Shown here piece after piece: positions 1 through 6,683 of a DNA stretch of 64,000 nt. The notes under the pieces are model-generated. The model was not told the DNA's origin and did no database searches. It was given only the letters and a program-made list of their open reading frames with translations. The stretch comes from Nocardioides agariphilus (GTDB taxonomy: Bacteria > Actinomycetota > Actinomycetes > Propionibacteriales > Nocardioidaceae): NCBI RefSeq assembly GCF_015352445.1, contig NZ_JADKPO010000011.1:62001-126000 (forward strand), given 5' to 3'. Within the stretch, counting starts at the first letter, position 1; each line of letters starts with the position of its first letter. A program made the translations under genes and the position numbers.

Positions 1-378
1 CGGCGACGCGGTGATGTCGACGGTGCGGACGCGGTCGATCGGCGTGGACAGCACGTGCTTGTTGAGCAGGCCGCGCCGCAGCTCGACGCGCCCCTCGGAG
101 ATCCGGAAGCTGGTCGTCAGGTACCTCGCGATGCCGAGGGCGACCGGCCCGCCGATGGCCAGCACGTTCCACCACCACTGTCCGCCTCCCGAGGCGGACC
201 CGGCGAGCAGCAGGCCGATCAGGGCCGGCAGGAACCGCAGCACCTCCCTGATCGGGTGGACCAACAGCATCATGGGGTCCAGCCGCTGCCACTCGCGGTG
301 GTCGACCAGGAAGTCGGGCCGCGCGTCGGCGTACGGGTTCGTCGGCTGGACCTCGGGCTGGACCTCGGGTTGGGTCAC
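1..378 (-). CDS. PH-domain (bPH2/YdbT-like) membrane protein, N-terminal part
   Basis: This reading frame runs off the left edge of the window, so only the first 126 codons are visible. The GTG start at 378 overlaps the stop of the upstream gene as GTGA, which implies translational coupling. The N-terminus is Pro/Glu-rich and hydrophilic (TQPEVQPEVQPTNPYADA). Two hydrophobic segments follow (around residues 49-62 and 70-85), then the RISEGRVELRRGLLNKHVLS type sequence and a TPIDRVRTVDI stretch typical of bacterial PH (DUF304) domains. Tandem small/large PH-domain membrane proteins (YdbS/YdbT type) are a known actinobacterial and Bacillus pair; their role is not well defined. The C-terminal PH repeats expected in YdbT-like proteins lie outside the window. 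Confidence 0.8.
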   Translation of the reverse strand, partial: MTQPEVQPEVQPTNPYADARPDFLVDHREWQRLDPMMLLVHPIREVLRFLPALIGLLLAGSASGGGQWWWNVLAIGGPVALGIARYLTTSFRISEGRVELRRGLLNKHVLSTPIDRVRTVDITASP

Positions 379-866
379 GTGGCGTCGCCCGGGTTCGCAT
401 CGGCCTTGAGGGTCAGCTCGTCGACGAGGCTGCGCGCCCGGTCGCGGTCGAGTCCGGCGATCTCCAGGGCGCCCGCGGCGGATGCGGTCGTGGCGGTGAC
501 GGACGCCAGACCGAACAGCCGGGCGATCGCACCCTCGACGTAGTCGACGGTCTGGATGCGCGACATCGGCGCGATCCGGCGCTCACGTCGCCACCATCCG
601 GTCTGGGTGTAGACCGCGGTGTCAGTGACCTCCCAGCGGTGCACGGCATAGCGCCACTGGGGAATCAGGACGGCGGCCGCGAGCGTGACGACGCCGAGCA
701 CGACCGGCATCCACCACTGCAGGTCGTACCAGTCGAAGGCGAGCGAGGTGACCAGCAGGACCGCCATCAAGACGACGGCACGGACCACCCCGCCGAGCAT
801 CCACATCAACTTGGCCCTCGGGCTGACGCGCTCGCGGGGGTCGCGCAGCCGGGGCGCTGGATCCAT
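375..866 (-). CDS. PH-domain (bPH2/YdbS-like) membrane protein
   Basis: The 163-residue product starts MDPAPRLRDPRERVSPRAKL. It has two closely spaced membrane segments (about residues 26-45 and 51-69), then a cytoplasmic PH-like domain with the family signature around VTDTAVYTQTGWWRRERR and APMSRIQTVDYVEGAIARLFGLASVTATTASAAG. This is the layout of small YdbS-type DUF304 proteins. It lies first in a two-gene unit with the larger partner downstream (GTGA overlap), so the two probably form a membrane complex. The ATG at 866 is the first in-frame start before the hydrophobic hairpin. The function is not known. Confidence 0.85.
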   Translation of the reverse strand: MDPAPRLRDPRERVSPRAKLMWMLGGVVRAVVLMAVLLVTSLAFDWYDLQWWMPVVLGVVTLAAAVLIPQWRYAVHRWEVTDTAVYTQTGWWRRERRIAPMSRIQTVDYVEGAIARLFGLASVTATTASAAGALEIAGLDRDRARSLVDELTLKADANPGDAT

Positions 867-917
867 GCCACGACCCTACGACGACGCTTGTCCAGCAGCT
901 CCCGTCGAGCTCGGCGC

Positions 918-2705
918 TCAGTCCTTCAGCTCGCAGATCACCGCGCCGTTGGTGACCGTGGCACCGACCTCGGCGGCCAGGCCGGTGACGGTGCCGGCCT
1001 TGTGGGCCTTGAGCGGCTGCTCCATCTTCATCGCCTCGAGCACGACGACGACGTCGCCCTCGGCGACGCTTTGGCCCTCCTCGACGGCGACCTTGACGAT
1101 GGTGCCCTGCATCGGGCTGGTCACGGCGTCGCCGGAGGCCGCGGCGCCCGCCTTCTTGCTCGCCGAGCGCTTCGGCTTGGCGGCGCCTCCACCAGCGGGT
1201 GCAGCCAGACCACCCAGGCCGCCCGGTAGCACCACCTCGAGTCGCTTGCCCCCGACCTCGACGGTGACCCGCTGCCGCTCGCCGGGGTCGTCGGCCTCGG
1301 CGGTCTCACCGGAGTAGGGCTGGATCTGGTTGTCGAAGTCGGTCTCGATCCAGGTCGTGTAGACCTCGAAGGAGCCCTCCCCACTGGGGTTCGATGCCCC
1401 GACGTAGGCCGGGTCGTCGACGACGGCCCGGTGGAAGGGGATGACGGTGGGCATGCCGTCGACCACGAACTCCGCGAGAGCGCGGCGCGAGCGCTCCAGC
1501 GCCTGGGTGCGGTCACGGCCGGTGATGATGAGCTTGGCGATCAGGGAGTCGAACGAGCCGGGGATGGTCTCGCCGTTCTCGTAGCCTCCGTCGAGGCGTA
1601 CGCCGGGGCCGTGCGGCGGCTGCCAGGCCGAGAGCGTGCCGGGGGCCGGCATGAAGTTGCGGCCGCCGTCCTCGGCGTTGATGCGGTACTCGATCGAGTG
1701 GCCGCGGATCTCGGGGTCGTCGTAGCCGAGCTCCTCGCCGGCCGCGATGCGGAACATCTCGCGCACCAGGTCGATGCCGGTGACCTCCTCGGACACGCAG
1801 TGCTCGACCTGGAGACGGGTGTTGACCTCGAGGAAGGAGATGGTGCCGTCCTTGGCGACGAGGAACTCGCACGTGCCGGCCCCGACGTAGCCCGCCTCGC
1901 GCAGGATCGCCTTGCTGGACTCGTAGAGGCGCGCGACCTGGTCGTCGGTGAGGAACGGCGCGGGTGCCTCCTCGACGAGCTTCTGGTGGCGGCGCTGGAG
2001 CGAGCAGTCGCGCGTCGAGACGACCACGACGTTGCCGTGCTGGTCGGCCAGGCACTGGGTCTCGACGTGACGCGGACGGTCCAGGAACTTCTCCACCAGG
2101 CACTCGCCGCGGCCGAACGCGCCGACCGCCTCGCGCACCGCCGACTCGTAGAGCTCGGGGATCTCCTCCAGCGTGCGCGCGACCTTGAGCCCGCGTCCGC
2201 CACCGCCGAAGACCGCCTTGATCGCAACGGGCAGGCCGTTGGCCTTGGCGAACTCGACGACCTCGTCGGCGTCCTTGACAGGGTCCTTGGTGCCGGGCGC
2301 CAGCGGGGCGTTGGCCTTCTGGGCGATGTGCTTGGCCTTGGCCTTGTCGCCCAGCGCGTCGATGGCCTCGGGCGACGGCCCGATCCAGGTCAGGCCCGCG
2401 TCGATGACGGCCTGCGCGAAGCCGGCGTTCTCGGCGAGGAAGCCGTAGCCCGGGTGCACCGAGTCGGCTCCGGACTTCTCGGCCACCGCGATGATCTTGG
2501 CGATGTCGAGGTAGGAGTCGGCCGGTGTCGCACCCGCGAGGCTGTGCGCCTCGTCGGCGAGCCGCACGAACAACGCGTCGCGGTCGGGGTCGGCGTACAC
2601 CGCGACGGACCCGATCCCGGCGTCCTTGCAGGCACGGATGACGCGCACGGCGATCTCGCCGCGGTTGGCGATCAGGACCTTGTGGAGAGGCTTGATCTCA
2701 GGCAC
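918..2705 (-). CDS. accA3: Acetyl/propionyl-CoA carboxylase alpha subunit (biotin carboxylase + BCCP)
   Basis: The 595-residue protein carries the ATP-dependent biotin carboxylase half of acyl-CoA carboxylase and the biotin carrier domain. The biotin carboxylase N-terminal domain begins at [20 protein letters not shown]. The ATP-grasp domain contains the glycine-rich [12 protein letters not shown] loop and the [20 protein letters not shown] motif. The C-terminal BCCP domain ends with EAMKMEQ, which places the biotinylated lysine at K560. Length and domain order match the actinobacterial AccA3 type (about 600 residues). It supplies carboxybiotin to AccD/AccE, encoded at 18959-20820 on the same strand. 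BirA at 20839 would biotinylate it. In Mycobacterium accA3 lies close to maf/accE/accD; here about 13 kb of other genes separates them. Confidence 0.96.
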   Translation of the reverse strand: MPEIKPLHKVLIANRGEIAVRVIRACKDAGIGSVAVYADPDRDALFVRLADEAHSLAGATPADSYLDIAKIIAVAEKSGADSVHPGYGFLAENAGFAQAVIDAGLTWIGPSPEAIDALGDKAKAKHIAQKANAPLAPGTKDPVKDADEVVEFAKANGLPVAIKAVFGGGGRGLKVARTLEEIPELYESAVREAVGAFGRGECLVEKFLDRPRHVETQCLADQHGNVVVVSTRDCSLQRRHQKLVEEAPAPFLTDDQVARLYESSKAILREAGYVGAGTCEFLVAKDGTISFLEVNTRLQVEHCVSEEVTGIDLVREMFRIAAGEELGYDDPEIRGHSIEYRINAEDGGRNFMPAPGTLSAWQPPHGPGVRLDGGYENGETIPGSFDSLIAKLIITGRDRTQALERSRRALAEFVVDGMPTVIPFHRAVVDDPAYVGASNPSGEGSFEVYTTWIETDFDNQIQPYSGETAEADDPGERQRVTVEVGGKRLEVVLPGGLGGLAAPAGGGAAKPKRSASKKAGAAASGDAVTSPMQGTIVKVAVEEGQSVAEGDVVVVLEAMKMEQPLKAHKAGTVTGLAAEVGATVTNGAVICELKD

Positions 2706-2760
2706 CGGGGCAGACTATCGCCCGCCTCGCCTCGTGCCCGGTGACCTCCCGCTCGCTGCA

Positions 2761-2852
2761 CTTGTGACCCTGGCGGACGCCGAACGAGGGCATTCCGGAA
2801 GCCGTGGGGGTCACCAGTGACGGGATACCCGGACATCCGGGGATCCCGCCAC
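2761..2852. repeat. Two-hairpin intergenic repeat, copy A
   Basis: This 92-bp element fills most of the gap between the divergent accA3 and NTF2-like genes. It aligns without gaps to 43450-43541 (59 of 92 identical by my count). The identity is concentrated at the left end (CTTGTGACCCTG), around GGGTCAC, and at the right end (CCGCCAC). The first stem pairs GTGACCC (2765-2771) with GGGTCAC (2808-2814). The second is a 17-bp stem, 2817-2833 with 2836-2852, with two mismatches and a two-base loop. The right hairpin resembles the perfect palindrome at 26169-26196. Confidence 0.7.
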
Positions 2853-2920
2853 GGGGGCGGCTCCGCGCTGCTCATCGGTGGAAGTACCGCTTCGGGTGCC
2901 CGCGGGCGGAAGATACCGAG

Positions 2921-3304
2921 ATGACCACAGCGGACATCGACGTGCTCACCGATCTCCTGGCCGCCTTCAACGCCCACGACCTCGACCACATCATGACCTT
3001 CTTCAGCGAGGACTGCGTGCTGGAGACTCCGCGCGGCGCGAGCGAGTGGGGCACTCGCTTCACCGGTCCGGCCGAGGTGCGCGAGGGGCTGGCCCAGCGC
3101 TTTCGTGGACTACCCGACGTGCACTATGGCGAGGACGAGCACTGGATCAGCGGCAACCGCGGTGTCTCGCGCTGGCTGCTCACCGGGACGACGCCCGACG
3201 GCGAGCGAGTCAGTGTCCGCGGCTGCGACCTGTTCGACCTGGCCGACGATGGCCGGATCAGGCGCAAGGACTCGTACTGGAAGATCGTCGAGCCGTCGCG
3301 CTGA
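2921..3304 (+). CDS. Nuclear transport factor 2-like / SnoaL-like protein
   Basis: The 127-residue product beginning MTTADIDVLTDLLAAFNAHD is a compact NTF2/SnoaL-fold protein. It has the usual N-terminal helix with LAAFNAHDLDHIMTFFSEDCVLE, a middle PAEVREGLAQRFRGLPDVHY region, and C-terminal strands ending CDLFDLADDGRIRRKDSYWKI. Such proteins act as small-molecule isomerases, cyclases or binding modules; the substrate cannot be told here. I chose the ATG at 2921 over an upstream in-frame GTG because a GGAAG element lies about 8 nt before it and the upstream extension runs through the repeat hairpin. It is the first gene of the same-strand cluster leading into the TfuA/NHLM export genes, 45 bp before the next start, so it may belong to the same operon. 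It has no GG-type leader motif. Confidence 0.8.
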   Translation: MTTADIDVLTDLLAAFNAHDLDHIMTFFSEDCVLETPRGASEWGTRFTGPAEVREGLAQRFRGLPDVHYGEDEHWISGNRGVSRWLLTGTTPDGERVSVRGCDLFDLADDGRIRRKDSYWKIVEPSR

Positions 3305-3349
3305 CGGCGTCCTTGACCCCACGGCGGCGATCGGCTGGGATCTCACATC

Positions 3350-3652
3350 GTGCGGGACAGTCCGGGGGAGCGTGGCCGCGCGCTCGTTGCGTTCCTGGGA
3401 CCCTCCCTACCGGCGTCCGTGGCGCGCCGGATCGTCCCGGATGTCGTCCTGCTGCCACCGGTGTGCCGGGGCGACCTGACCTCCGCGGTGCTCAACCTCT
3501 CACCGAGGGCCGTGCTGATCGTCGACGGGGAGTTCTCCCAGGCGCTCTCGGTGTGGCACAAGGAGGTCCTGCACGCGCCAACTCGGCCAGCCCGGGAGCC
3601 GCTCGTGCAGCCGTTCTTCCACTACACCTTCGCCGCCGAGGAGCCCGGGTGA
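3350..3652 (+). CDS. Truncated TfuA-like protein
   Basis: The 100-residue product closely resembles the N-terminal part of the TfuA core family. It has FLGPSLPASVARRIVPDVVL, LPPVCRGDLTSAVLN, AVLIVDGEFSQALSVWHKEV and LHA, matching the TfuA pattern of GPSLP, PPxxxGDL, IVDGxF and WHKEIL. In TfuA proteins the WHKEIL helix is followed by a conserved region with a GAxSMGALRAAEL-type motif. Here the sequence leaves the family after LHA and ends 23 residues later at FAAEEPG, so the second half is missing. TfuA partners YcaO in thioamide/RiPP modification, but no YcaO gene is seen in this window. The stop overlaps the GTG start of the HlyD-like gene (GTGA), so the gene is translationally coupled to the exporter. 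It may be a remnant or a shortened functional variant. Confidence 0.72.
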   Translation: MRDSPGERGRALVAFLGPSLPASVARRIVPDVVLLPPVCRGDLTSAVLNLSPRAVLIVDGEFSQALSVWHKEVLHAPTRPAREPLVQPFFHYTFAAEEPG

Positions 3653-4482
3653 CCGCGCAGGGGGACCGCGAGACGCGGCGCAACCCGGACTTCGCCGAGC
3701 GAGCCCTGGGTGGCTCGGCCAACCCGTTGGACAACATCGACCACGTGTTCCGGCACACGGCGCGGCGTACGTGGCTCGGGGTGCTGGGCCTGGCGGTGCT
3801 CCTCGGGGCGGGCGTGCTGTGGACGGCCGTGGCCGAGCAGAAGGTCGTGGTGGACGCCTCGGCCATCGTCGCTCCGCACGACGGCGTCTTCGCCGTCGGC
3901 CAGGAGGTCGCTGGACTGGTCACCGAGGTGCTGGTGAGCCAGGGCGAGGAGGTCACGACGGGCCAGGTCCTGGCCGAGGTACAGACCTCCTCGGGCAAGC
4001 CTGTGGACGTCTCCAGCCCCGTGGCGGGCCTGGTGATCTCCGTCGACGTGCGCGCGGGTGACATCACCGGCGTCGGCGAGGGCATGGTCCGGATCGCCCC
4101 GCCCGGTGAGCAGCTCGCGATCGCGTTCTACCCCGCGGGCGACGTGTCCCGGCTGGCGGTGGGTCAGACGGTCGCGGTCACGGTCAACGGAGTCCTGCCT
4201 GACCAGCAGGGCCGCGCGGTGGGTCACGTCGACTCGATCGGCCCGACGCCGGTGACCGACCAGCGACTGCGTCAGATCTCCGGCGACGCCTCCCTGCTGG
4301 CGCTCGTGCAGCGGCTCGGTCCGCTGCGGGAGGTGCAGATCAGGTTCGAGAAGGCCGACACCCCCTCCGGCATCGCGTGGGCTGGCGGCCGGGGACCCTC
4401 GGCCCCGCTGGCGACCGGCACACTGGCGGTCGCGGCGATCACGGTGGGCCAGCGCACCTTGCTGGACCGGGCCTTCGACTGA
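3649..4482 (+). CDS. NHLM/NHLP-type export system membrane-fusion (HlyD-like) protein
   Basis: The 277-residue protein has a cytoplasmic N-terminus, one membrane span at about residues 42-62 (WLGVLGLAVLLGAGVLWTAV), and an HlyD/biotinyl-lipoyl-like adaptor domain. VAPHDGVFAV and GLVTEVLVSQGEEVTTGQVL form the first half of the lipoyl fold; SSPVAGLVISVDVRAGDITG forms the second. The family role is to link ABC exporters to their extracytoplasmic path. The GTG start at 3649 overlaps the tfuA-like stop (GTGA), and its TGA overlaps the next ATG by one base. The genes up to 9478 are therefore one tightly coupled unit. The order adaptor, peptidase-ABC, second ABC is that of nitrile-hydratase-leader microcin (NHLM, TIGR03794-type) systems. 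Confidence 0.85.
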   Translation: MTAQGDRETRRNPDFAERALGGSANPLDNIDHVFRHTARRTWLGVLGLAVLLGAGVLWTAVAEQKVVVDASAIVAPHDGVFAVGQEVAGLVTEVLVSQGEEVTTGQVLAEVQTSSGKPVDVSSPVAGLVISVDVRAGDITGVGEGMVRIAPPGEQLAIAFYPAGDVSRLAVGQTVAVTVNGVLPDQQGRAVGHVDSIGPTPVTDQRLRQISGDASLLALVQRLGPLREVQIRFEKADTPSGIAWAGGRGPSAPLATGTLAVAAITVGQRTLLDRAFD

Positions 4483-6683
4483 TGAGCACCACGAGCACGG
4501 CACCCGAGAAGCCCGCACATCCGGTGGGCTCCACGACGCGGGTGAGGACGCCGACGTACCTGCAGATGCAGGTGACCGAGTGCGGCGCGGCGTCCCTCGG
4601 CATGGTGCTGGCCCACTATGGGCGATGGGTGCCGTTGGAGGAGCTGCGCGAGCGCAGCGGAGCCTCCCGCGACGGCACCACGATGTCGGACCTCGTGAAG
4701 ACGGCGGAGGCCTACGGGCTGGTCGGCAAGGGCTACCTGCGCGGCGCCAAGCTGCTGCCCGACCTCGGCTTCCCCCTCATCTTGTTCTGGAAGGGCGCCC
4801 ACTTCCTGGTGCTCGAGGGTCTCGACGAGAAGTACGCCTGGCTCAACGACCCGGCCTCCGGCCCTCGCCGGGTCACCCGCGAGGAGTTCCAGCGCGACTA
4901 CTCGCGGTTCTGCCTCTCGCTGCGGCCCGGGCCGGACTTCACTCCTGGCGGCTCCCCGCCGGCAAGGCTGACCGGGATCTGGCGGCGCGTGCGACCGGTG
5001 CTGTCGGAGGTGCTCGCCGTCGTCGTCATCGGCCTGTTGGCGACCCTGCCGGCCCTCGCGGTCGCGGCCGTGGCGAAGTTCTTCGTCGACGACGTGCTGA
5101 TCCAGGGGCTCACCGACCGCACCTGGCCGCTCGTCGGCGCCCTGGCTGCGCTGGTGCTCGCCCAGGCAGGGTTGACCTGGTTCCAGCAACGGATCCTGTT
5201 GCGCCTGAGCACCCGACTGACCGTCGCCGAGTCCGCTCGGTTCGTCCGACACGCGCTGCGGCTCCCGGAGAGGTACTTCGTGGCGCGGTCGGTCGCCGAC
5301 CTCGCCCTACGTGCCCAGCACAACCGCGAGGTCGCGAGCCTGCTGACCGGCAAGCTGGCCAGCGCGGGCGTCGGTCTGGTGATGATGCTGGTGTACGGCG
5401 TGGCGCTGGTGGCCATCGACCCGTTGCTGGCCGCGATCGCCATCGTCTCGAGCGCAGTGACGCTCGTGGTCCTCCGGCAGGGGCTGGCCCGCCAGCGTCA
5501 GCTGTCGCAGGTGCTCTTCCAGGAGCAGGCCATGCTCAACCAGACCACGGCCTACGGCGCGGTGACGATGGAGACCATCAAGGCCGGCGGCCTCGAGAGC
5601 GACTACTACGCCCGGTGGGAGGGCGGTGCGGTTCGCGTCAACGAGGCCCGGCAGCGGATGGCCGTCGCCGCCCAGCTGAGCGACTCGGTCCCGGTCCTGC
5701 TGAGGTCGCTGGTGGCAGCCGGGGTGCTGTGCGTCGGCGGTCTGCGGGTGATGGACGGCAGCCTGGAGGTGGGCTCCTTGGTGGCCTTCCAGTCGTTGCT
5801 CGGCTCGTTCGGTGCTCCCGTGGCCGAGCTGGTCGGGTTCTCGTGGCTGGTGCAGCACCTGCAGAACCTCGTCCGTCGCCTCGACGACGTCTTCGAGGAG
5901 CCGGTCGACCCGGCGTGCGACCCGGCCGTGCAGCGGCTCGAGCTGGCCGCTGGCACCCCCGCACGCCTCGACGGTGCCGTGGAGCTGCGTGAGGTCACCT
6001 TCGGTTTCAAGCCGACCGTGCCCCCGTTGATCCGTGACTTCTCACTGGCGCTCACGCCGGGCGCACGCGTGGCCGTCGTGGGTCCGTCCGGAAGCGGCAA
6101 GTCCACGCTGGTCAGGCTGGTGACGGGGCTCTACGAGCCGTGGGCAGGCACCGTGCTGCTCGACGGCCGGCTCCGTCACGAGATCCCGAGCCCCGTCATC
6201 GCGCGCTCGGTGGCCATGGTCGAGCAGCGGATCGCCCTGTTCGCGGGCACGGTGCGCGAGAACCTGACGCTCTGGGACGACGACGTGCGTGACGACGACC
6301 TCGCACGCGCGGCGATGGACGCCCAGATCTACGAGGACATCCTGGCCCGTCCTGGCGCCTTCGAGTCCCGCATGGAGGACGGCGGTGCCAACTGGAGCGG
6401 CGGTCAGCGGCAGCGCCTGGAGATCGCGCGCGCGCTGGTGCGCAACCCGGCCGTCCTGGTGCTCGACGAGGCCACCAGCGCGCTGGACCCCGACACCGAG
6501 GCGGCCGTGGAGGCCGCCTTGAGGCGGAGGGGCTGCACCACCATCGTCGTGGCCCACCGGCTCTCGACCGTGCGGGACGCCGATCTCATCTTGGTGATGG
6601 TCAAGGGCGAGGTCGTCGAGCGCGGCACCCACGAGGAGCTGCTGGCGCTCGACGGCCACTACGCGGGGCTGGTGCGCGAGTGA
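4482..6683 (+). CDS. NHLM/NHLP-type ABC transporter with N-terminal C39 peptidase domain
   Basis: The 733-residue protein is a peptidase-containing ABC exporter (PCAT type) that would remove a leader peptide and export the core peptide. The N-terminal C39 domain has MQVTECGAASLG with candidate nucleophile C34, then KGAHFLVLEG with H107 and LNDPASG with D123, so the catalytic triad looks intact. A membrane domain of about six spans runs from roughly residue 165 to 440. The ATPase follows, with Walker A GPSGSGKST, signature WSGGQRQRLEIARAL and Walker B VLVLDEATSALD. ATG 4482 overlaps the preceding TGA by one base. A longer upstream frame exists but overlaps the HlyD-like gene and adds nothing recognisable. 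This corresponds to the TIGR03796-type component. Confidence 0.9.
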   Translation: MSTTSTAPEKPAHPVGSTTRVRTPTYLQMQVTECGAASLGMVLAHYGRWVPLEELRERSGASRDGTTMSDLVKTAEAYGLVGKGYLRGAKLLPDLGFPLILFWKGAHFLVLEGLDEKYAWLNDPASGPRRVTREEFQRDYSRFCLSLRPGPDFTPGGSPPARLTGIWRRVRPVLSEVLAVVVIGLLATLPALAVAAVAKFFVDDVLIQGLTDRTWPLVGALAALVLAQAGLTWFQQRILLRLSTRLTVAESARFVRHALRLPERYFVARSVADLALRAQHNREVASLLTGKLASAGVGLVMMLVYGVALVAIDPLLAAIAIVSSAVTLVVLRQGLARQRQLSQVLFQEQAMLNQTTAYGAVTMETIKAGGLESDYYARWEGGAVRVNEARQRMAVAAQLSDSVPVLLRSLVAAGVLCVGGLRVMDGSLEVGSLVAFQSLLGSFGAPVAELVGFSWLVQHLQNLVRRLDDVFEEPVDPACDPAVQRLELAAGTPARLDGAVELREVTFGFKPTVPPLIRDFSLALTPGARVAVVGPSGSGKSTLVRLVTGLYEPWAGTVLLDGRLRHEIPSPVIARSVAMVEQRIALFAGTVRENLTLWDDDVRDDDLARAAMDAQIYEDILARPGAFESRMEDGGANWSGGQRQRLEIARALVRNPAVLVLDEATSALDPDTEAAVEAALRRRGCTTIVVAHRLSTVRDADLILVMVKGEVVERGTHEELLALDGHYAGLVRE

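Noticed and set aside
1431-2744. Long plus-strand frame opposite accA3
   Set aside because: It is the antisense of a strongly conserved gene and is Leu/Val/Gly/Arg-rich low-complexity, typical of shadow frames in high-GC DNA.
2921-3304. NTF2-like protein as a RiPP precursor for the NHLM exporter
   Set aside because: It is a complete NTF2 fold with no GG/GA-type cleavage site and no Cys/Ser/Thr-rich core after the fold.
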